From the NCBI GenBank assembly GCA_025200525.1, contig CM045760.1, forward strand, positions 46,705,932 through 46,769,931: 64,000 bases of DNA. The letters run 5' to 3'. Below the pieces are notes generated by a model. It saw only the letters and a list, made by a program, of their open reading frames with translations. It ran no database searches and was not told where the DNA came from. The DNA comes from Camellia lanceoleosa. Lineage: Eukaryota > Streptophyta > Magnoliopsida > Ericales > Theaceae. A program made the translations under genes and the position numbers. This document shows, piece after piece, positions 58,294 through 64,000 of the stretch. Each line of letters begins with the position of its first letter. Position 1 is the first letter of the stretch.

Positions 58294-60478
58294 TGTAATG
58301 CCCCAAAAACTTATAACATCATATAAATACATCAACCAACCTTCATTACAAGAAAAGATGTAATTCTTCAACATTTACATCATTGATCATTAAGGCTTGT
58401 ACAAAATAATTCCACATGCGAATTATACATTCAATGATATCAAATACACGAATCTATAGCATGTAGAATATCAAATCCAAAAATAAATAAATGCCTTCAA
58501 AGGCTTACAAATTCTAAGACTTAAGCCCGGTTACACAAAAATGATTTCTCGGACCCATACATTTATAGCCCTTGGCTAGCAAAAATACATCACAACAAAA
58601 GAAGGAACCATATGCTCTTAACAATTATGTCCACGCCCTAATTCGGCGAAATTACCACATCCCTTCCTGCACCAAAATCCCATAGAGGTGAGCATAAAGC
58701 CTAGTAGGAAATTCTTAACAAAGTATATACATTTTATACAAGTTTCTCAAATGAAATGCACATGCTATGCTATGCCCTTTGAAAGAAAAACACATTTTTC
58801 TTCTTTTATCCTTTGAAAACCATCATGCTTAATGATAACTTAACAATCTAGAAATTTTCAATTTAGTTCAAGGGTAGTAAATACGACTCAGGTAATCCCT
58901 AGGATAGTGTCTGTAAGTAGGCATAACTAGTACTATCAAAACCCCACTTTCCCGGTAGCGAACCGAAAGGCATGTAGTACCTCCTCCATGCGTCTTTTTG
59001 GTCTTTTACTCCATACACTCAGGCCAACTTAATAAATTTCATTTACACCTCTTATCTGGACTTACCAACGTATTTACCCCAAAACATTTCAATAAATCTC
59101 ATTTCACAATGTTTCTTTTTCAATGCAAAGTTTCAAATTCCCATTTCAAAATTTAATAACAAGCAAAGTATTGAAATGCCAATGCAACAATTATCCATGC
59201 AATACAATAGTTATACATGCGATGCAACATCTTTCCATTTAACTTCCACACAAATGTTCCATTTGTGATCATAATTTCTGTTTCCCTTTCCAATGCATTT
59301 CACAAGATTACCATATATCTATAAAGATTCACCATTAGTAATAACATTACCACACTTCATGTGCTCTCAACAAAATTAGTCATCTCATGACTATATCTAC
59401 AGCTTCAACAATAAATCCCAAAATTTATCATTTCTCATATTCAACAAAATTTACCATTTTACATAAAATCAAATAAGAAATTTCCCAATCATTCATTCCT
59501 CATGGCATACTAATAAGTAAATAAATAAAAAAAATTCTTAGATTCTTAACCCTTTTCAAAATCTCAAATTTCTAGGTTTTTGACAAAAATAGGCATCTCT
59601 TTATCTTTTTTGGAAAGCAACTCACCCAAAGCACCTTTTCTCACACAATGTAGTTGAAACCCTAAAGAAATAGTTTGGAAAGGGTCAAAAGTTAAACCCA
59701 CTATTAAAACTTCTATCATTCTTGAGCCAAAAACTAAAATTTTCTTAATATCATCAAAGAAGCTCCAAAAACAACACAAATCTTGCAAAAATATATATAT
59801 ATAACTCTAAGAAAATCCCTACCTCAAGTTTGGAGAAGAAATGAGATGAAACCCCCAAATTTCTCGGTGTTGAAACCTAATCTCCACCGCACAAGATGAA
59901 GCCCTCGGTTAGCTCTCCAAATTTTGTGAAGGATGATGGGTCAAAATGCTAATGGATTTGGAGAGATCAAAGATCTCGTGATGTTTTTGGTGAGAAATGT
60001 AAAGAGAAGGGAGAGTAATGTGATTTTAGAGAGGGAGAGATATAGGAAAAGTGATATACACTCAGCCCCAAAAGAGAGAAAAGACAAAATTTTTGGACTT
60101 AGTGGAGTCCCGCACATGCGGCACCTATACCTGCACATGTGGAGTGTCCTCCCGCACGTGCAGCACCCACCCCCGCATGTGCGGCGCTCTTACTCCGCAC
60201 CTCCAGCCACCCCTGCATTTTATGTAGTAGACAACCCAAAATTTCCCATATTCCCCGCACGTGTGGCCTTACCCCCCGCACGTGCGACCCCCATCCCGCA
60301 CGTGCGGCTCTGCCCTTCCAGCCAGGAAACTCTTCAGTTCAACTCAAGCCACTCCGAACCAAACCTTGCACATTTCGAAACATGAAAAACTCGACCCAGA
60401 AATAAATGAAAGCAAGGCTTTGAAACAAGTTTCCAAATACAACAAAACGAATTGTTAACAAGACTCCCGGTCATCACA
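58294..60478 (-). mobile_element. Solo LTR E
   Basis: It is 2,185 bp, flanked by the perfect 5-bp duplication ATATT (58289-58293 and 60479-60483). In its own direction it starts TGTGATGACCGGG and ends TTTTGGGGCATTACA. It carries a CGCACGTGCG palindrome cluster (60105-60312), a donor-like CTTGAGGTAGGGA (minus, about 59815-59827) and a CTAGGCTTTATGCTCACCTC block (minus, about 58684-58703). The 150-codon open frame at 59933-60385 and its overlaps run through the palindrome cluster and are not genes. Confidence 0.88.
60105..60312 (-). promoter_or_regulatory. CCGCACGTGCGG palindrome cluster of LTR E
   Basis: CGCACATGCG, GCACATGTG, CGCACGTGCA, CGCATGTGCG, CGCACGTGTG, CGCACGTGCG and CCGCACGTGCGG follow one another, many 20-30 bases apart. 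The core CACGTG is also the plant G-box, so bZIP/bHLH binding is possible. Confidence 0.6.
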
Positions 60479-60592
60479 ATATTACTTCTACGTCATTAAA
60501 TCTAAAAATAAGTTTAAAAAGTGAGATTATATATCATTCTCCATTTAATGATATAAATTTTAGGTAAGTTGCTATTACTTTGGATACTTCAT

Positions 60593-60779
60593 GGGTGTTT
60601 AGAAAGTTACTATTTTAGTAGGCTATTTTAGTTTGTGATTATTTTAGTAGGCTAAAATTTTTATATTTAGAAAGATAGTTGGATTGTTTTGTGGTTAGAT
60701 GTGATGTTTGTGAGAAAAAAAGTGAAATGATTATAGGTTTGATATGACATTTTGTCTTATTGACTATTTTAGCCTATTC

Positions 60780-60845
<66 letters not shown>

Positions 60846-60894
60846 TTTGTGAATTTTCGTCAAAAAAAACCAAAAATAGCCTTTGCCAAACACC
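60593..60894. mobile_element. MITE with GGGTGTTT ends and (TTA)n core
   Basis: It is 302 bp with ends GGGTGTTTAG / TTGCCAAACACC and TSD TTCAT (60588-60592 and 60895-60899). It contains (TTA)n at about 60782-60830 and lies in the promoter region of the UGT pseudogene. Confidence 0.65.
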
Positions 60895-60985
60895 TTCATT
60901 TAATTCTAGTTTGTCTAGGTCTTATTACTGATTTCCAAACTTCTTCATTCGTATCACCAAAACCATAGTTCTCTTCTCAACTGCC

Positions 60986-61431
60986 ATGGACCAACCACCT
61001 CATGTAGCTCTTTTATCAAGTCTAGGTATGGGTCATCTCATCTCATCACTTTCATTGAATTCGCCAAGCAACTCATCTAAAACTACCACTTCTCCGTCAC
61101 CATCCTTATCTCCTCCGCCGAACCACCCACCACAGCCCAAAAAATAGTCCTCAAAACCCTCCCCAAAACCATTCACCACATCTTCTTCCCACCTGTTAAA
61201 TTACCCAATGACCCCCTCAGTGCTGCTTCCCAAAGCTTTCTCACAGTCACTCTCTTTCTCCCCTCTCTCTCAAACACACTATAGCTTCCTTGTTCTTCTC
61301 TTCATCAACCATCTCATTGTTGGTTTGCCTTCATTTCTTGAAGATCAATGAGACGGTTACGGGCAAGTACAAAGACTTACCTAAACCGATATAATTCCCT
61401 GGTTATTTACCGGTTCACAGTAGAGATCTCC
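60986..61431 (+). pseudogene. UGT72B-like pseudogene, second copy
   Basis: It is aligned by eye to the intact gene at 33001. The same ATGGACCAA start and related leader (TATCAC, ATAGTTCTCT) are present. A 5-base insertion right after the catalytic His codon (CATCTCATCTCATCACTTTC against CATCTCATCCCTTTC) shifts the frame. Stops appear (ATCTAAAAC, CAAAAAATAG), and about 100 bases covering the catalytic Asp are missing before AATGAGACGGTTACGGG. Homology ends at ACCGGTTCACAG...GAT (about residue 180) because an LTR begins at 61432; the PSPG box is outside the window or lost. It is a same-strand duplicate about 28 kb from its partner. Confidence 0.85.
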
Positions 61432-61696
61432 TGTAACGCCCTGAATAAATACAATAAATCCCAACTCATAAGTAGATGCATAATAGAAGCAATATACTTT
61501 CATTCATCAGAATTTAATATACATGAGGGACAGATACAAGAAGGAATGAAAGTTACACAGATACTCATTTGCCCTAATGGCATGCATCTTTCCAAGTCAC
61601 TGCTTGGTTACAACAAAAATGAGTGTAGCTCAATCACAATTTAAAGCCCCTGGCTATACAAAATAGAAGCTCTGCCTCCAAATCCCTCCAAGCTAC
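61432..61696 (-). mobile_element. LTR fragment of the TGTAACGCCC family, interrupted
   Basis: The plus strand starts TGTAACGCCCTGAATAAAT, like LTR C (TGTAACGCCCCGAAATAAAT). Collinear matches include CATCTTTCCAAG, TGCTTGGTTACAACAAAA and AAAT(T/C)CCTCCAAGCTA. It is cut at 61697 by the long LTR, and the rest should lie beyond 64000. Confidence 0.8.
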
Positions 61697-64000
61697 TGTA
61701 GACGTCCCCGAACGCATCCCGGTGAGAGGAATGCGAGTCCCCCCCGTTCTGGTTCGATATTGGGTCACTACAGTTCGAAGGACTCAAATCTCACGGTTCT
61801 CAATCTTGAACCGAAGAGTCCAAATCTGGCAAATCGTTTTGAAAACAGATTTTTTGAAAGAAGTGCCAAACATGGACTACTTCGCCAGATACAGAGTCGC
61901 CACCTAAATGTTTTAAAATGGGAAATTTAAGAAACCCTGACTCGGTGCCAAAGGCCACGTGTCCGTCATCACCAAAGTTGCCTCGGCTCGGGAACTTGGG
62001 TACGATTGGGGAAGGTCACTTCGTGAGCACCCCCGCTCGCCCGGTCAAAGACCGGTCTCTACTAACCATGATATCTGTTTTTGAAAACATTGTGAGTTCT
62101 TATTCCGATTATTAGCCTAGGTTACTATGTGATGCGTACAGCATACAAGTATAGACTGAATCGCCTGAATTGGAACAAAACATTTCATGTTCGTTTGTTT
62201 GGAAATGGTTTGATGGTGCTACCCGTAGGTAGGCTAAGACGTGGATTTGCCACCCTCGAGTGGGCTTAGAAAAACGTGATTTTGCCACTATCTAGTGGGC
62301 TTAAAACAAGCATTTGATGAATTGTCCCAATTTAAGTAACTCGACCTCCACCCACAGGCATTCAAGGCAGTTATATCACATAAGCAGTTAGCCTCATGGT
62401 AAGCATGCTATCATGGCAGTCACTCACACGCATGCAAGGATGCTAAAGCATAACAACTCACCGAGTACTCCAAGCCAAAATAGAAACTACATTAGAAATC
62501 ATGGATGATCCTAAGTATACAGAAATGCCTAATGCAACACATGGAAAAATGCAACTATAGCAGGCTCGGCTATTCTAAACATGGCATATGGAATGCAACA
62601 GCTATCACGTATTCAATTTGGAATTGAAATACAAATGCAGTTAGTATGATGCGCCGAGCCCGGTGCGTGCAAAACAGATGAATGATGCAAACATGTCATT
62701 ACATCAGATGCTAATTGAAACATGCCCTATATCTAACCATCGTAAGCGGGTAAATAAAAGGGAAGAAAGACGTGGGGTTGGAAGACATACATCACACTCA
62801 CGCACACTTATTACAATTATGCCCTCGCGCAGAGGGTCCGAATAAAATATACAGTCCCGAATGAAAGAATAATACAGATTCCTAATTAATACAAATTCCT
62901 AATTAATTATCGAATTAACTAATAAAGCTGTAAACTGGCATGCAAGCCAGGGACTGCCTTGACTCCGTTCTGGATAGTGAAATGATGCATGTTGGGCTGC
63001 CTTGCGCGGAAATCCACTGGGATGCCCCAATTAGCCTCTGTTTGCGATATTTTTCGAAATGCGTGCCCGACTCCAAAAAGTTACTGATTCTTCATTTTGC
63101 TACGACAGAGAGCAGAAGAGGGGCATAGCAATGTATTTCACAAATATATGCATGCCTCGATCCTCGTGCCACCAATCACGCATATCGATGCATGATGGCC
63201 GAGGAGTCGGATTGCACAACTCAATATAGGGTGAATGCAGATGAATGCTACAACAAAACCTAGCTCCATCATGGATAATCCAGAGTGTCGGTGACTGGGG
63301 AATTGAGACCCGTTCCGTCACTCGGAGTACGAAACATGCCTCGTTTCCCGTGCCCGGGCTAACTCCTATCCCGAACACAATGCAATATGCATGATATGCA
63401 TGAATGCAATCTAAGATACAACCTAGTATGCACTATGCTGATGAAAACGAGATACCTCAAAATGCGTGCACACGGGCACGCAAATCGAGGAAATGACACA
63501 CGCGATGTAATGAGGCTAAAATGGCATGACAATGCAATATAGGCTTACACCAACATGAGAGAGTCTCAGCCACTCTCACATAGGAGGCCAATGGATGAAA
63601 GTAAAGTGCCTCGAAATGCGTGCCCACAGGCACGCAAACCGAGGCGACGATCCTAAAGCATAAAACAGCATACGCAATGCGAATTGGGCTTACACTAACA
63701 TGAGAGAGCCTCAGCCACACTCACATAAGATGCCGAGAGATGAAAATGAAGTGCCTCGAAATGCGTACACACAGGCACGCAAACCGAGGCGATGATCCTA
63801 AAGCATGAAACAACATACGCAATGCGAATTGGGCTTACACTAACATGAGAGAGCCTCAGCCACACTCACATAAGATGCCGAGAGATGAAAATGAAGTGCT
63901 TCGAAATGCGTGCACACAGGCACGCAAACCGAGGCAATGGCCCTAAGGCATGAAATGGCATGCAGATGCAATGATGGGCTTATACCAACATGAGAGGGCC
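61697..64000 (-). mobile_element. Long Ogre/Tat-like LTR, 3' part, running off the window
   Basis: It starts TGTAGACGTCCCCGAACGC, the same end as the inner LTR at 3949. It stays collinear with 3949-6100 (AGAGTCGCCACCTAAAT, GGCCACGTGTCCGTCATCACC, CGCCGAGCCCGGTGC, and others). GCTAC (61692-61696) is the predicted TSD half. By comparison with the 4,390-bp copy the other end should lie a few kilobases past 64000. Confidence 0.85.
63411..64000. repeat. 145-bp tandem repeat within the long LTR
   Basis: TGAGAG(A/G)G(C/T)CTCAGCCAC-type starts occur at 63556, 63701, 63846 and 63991, exactly 145 bases apart. Each unit carries TCGAAATGCGT, CACAGGCACGCAAACCGAGG and TGGGCTTACAC. The array continues past the window. 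Confidence 0.92.

Noticed and set aside
59933..60458. A 150-codon open frame with HVR/ARA repeats
   Set aside because: The repeats are translations of the CGCACGTGCG palindromes of LTR E, and overlapping frames on both strands are open too.
60744..60968. 74-codon open frame with a run of about 18 Tyr
   Set aside because: Translation of the (TTA)n microsatellite in a MITE.

Overview
This is a 64 kb stretch of an AT-rich eudicot nuclear genome. The evidence is one intact plant family-1 UDP-glycosyltransferase, plant-type transposons (Ty1/copia, long-LTR and shorter Ty3/gypsy-like solo LTRs, CACTA, Mutator-like, Tourist- and Stowaway-like MITEs), an endogenous plant pararetrovirus, and microsatellites. 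I cannot name the species. No bacterial, organellar, tRNA, rRNA or CRISPR feature is seen. About 95% of the window is repeats, many nested inside one another and resolvable base by base from their target-site duplications (TSDs).

Layout. Positions 1-21 kb hold a broken endogenous pararetrovirus (reverse transcriptase/RNase H, a downstream reading frame and probably its promoter region) cut apart by solo LTRs: 1097-9155 (TSD CTCTG) with 3949-8338 inside it (GCTAT); 11343-13501 (GGCCA); and 13968-20970 (GAGTC), which holds 15437-20011 (TCCTA), which in turn holds 16149-18142 (CTTRG). Another solo LTR lies at 21742-23605 (ACCAC). Positions 23.6-32.8 kb are a MITE field with a 1.6 kb CACTA element (24870-26462, TSD ACT), tandem duplications and two foldback elements.

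The one clearly functional host gene is a UGT72B-like glucosyltransferase at 33001-34404. A complete but dead Ty1/copia element (34539-40466) sits 134 bp past its stop codon and itself carries a 1.03 kb CACTA element in gag. At 43041-50740 is a 7.7 kb Mutator-like element with long inverted ends and a perfect 9-bp TSD. It holds two convergent genes: an intact GRF zinc-finger/coiled-coil/membrane protein (+) and a broken FAR1-type transposase (-). It also holds what looks like a captured exon of the host ER-membrane-complex subunit EMC1. A 3.9 kb CACTA element with remnants of a plant En/Spm transposase lies at 53969-57837, and a solo LTR at 58294-60478. A dead second copy of the UGT gene (60986-61431) is cut by an LTR at 61432, which is cut in turn at 61697 by another long LTR running off the window.

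The least expected pattern is shared by unrelated LTRs. Each carries a cluster of short CG-centred palindromes of a family-specific type (GGCCGGCC, GGTCGACC, CGCTCGAGCG or CGCACGTGCG), usually about 95-150 bp upstream of a TATA-like box. Several also share a splice-donor-like site, a 20-bp conserved block and an acceptor-like site further on, as if LTR transcripts carried a conserved intron.
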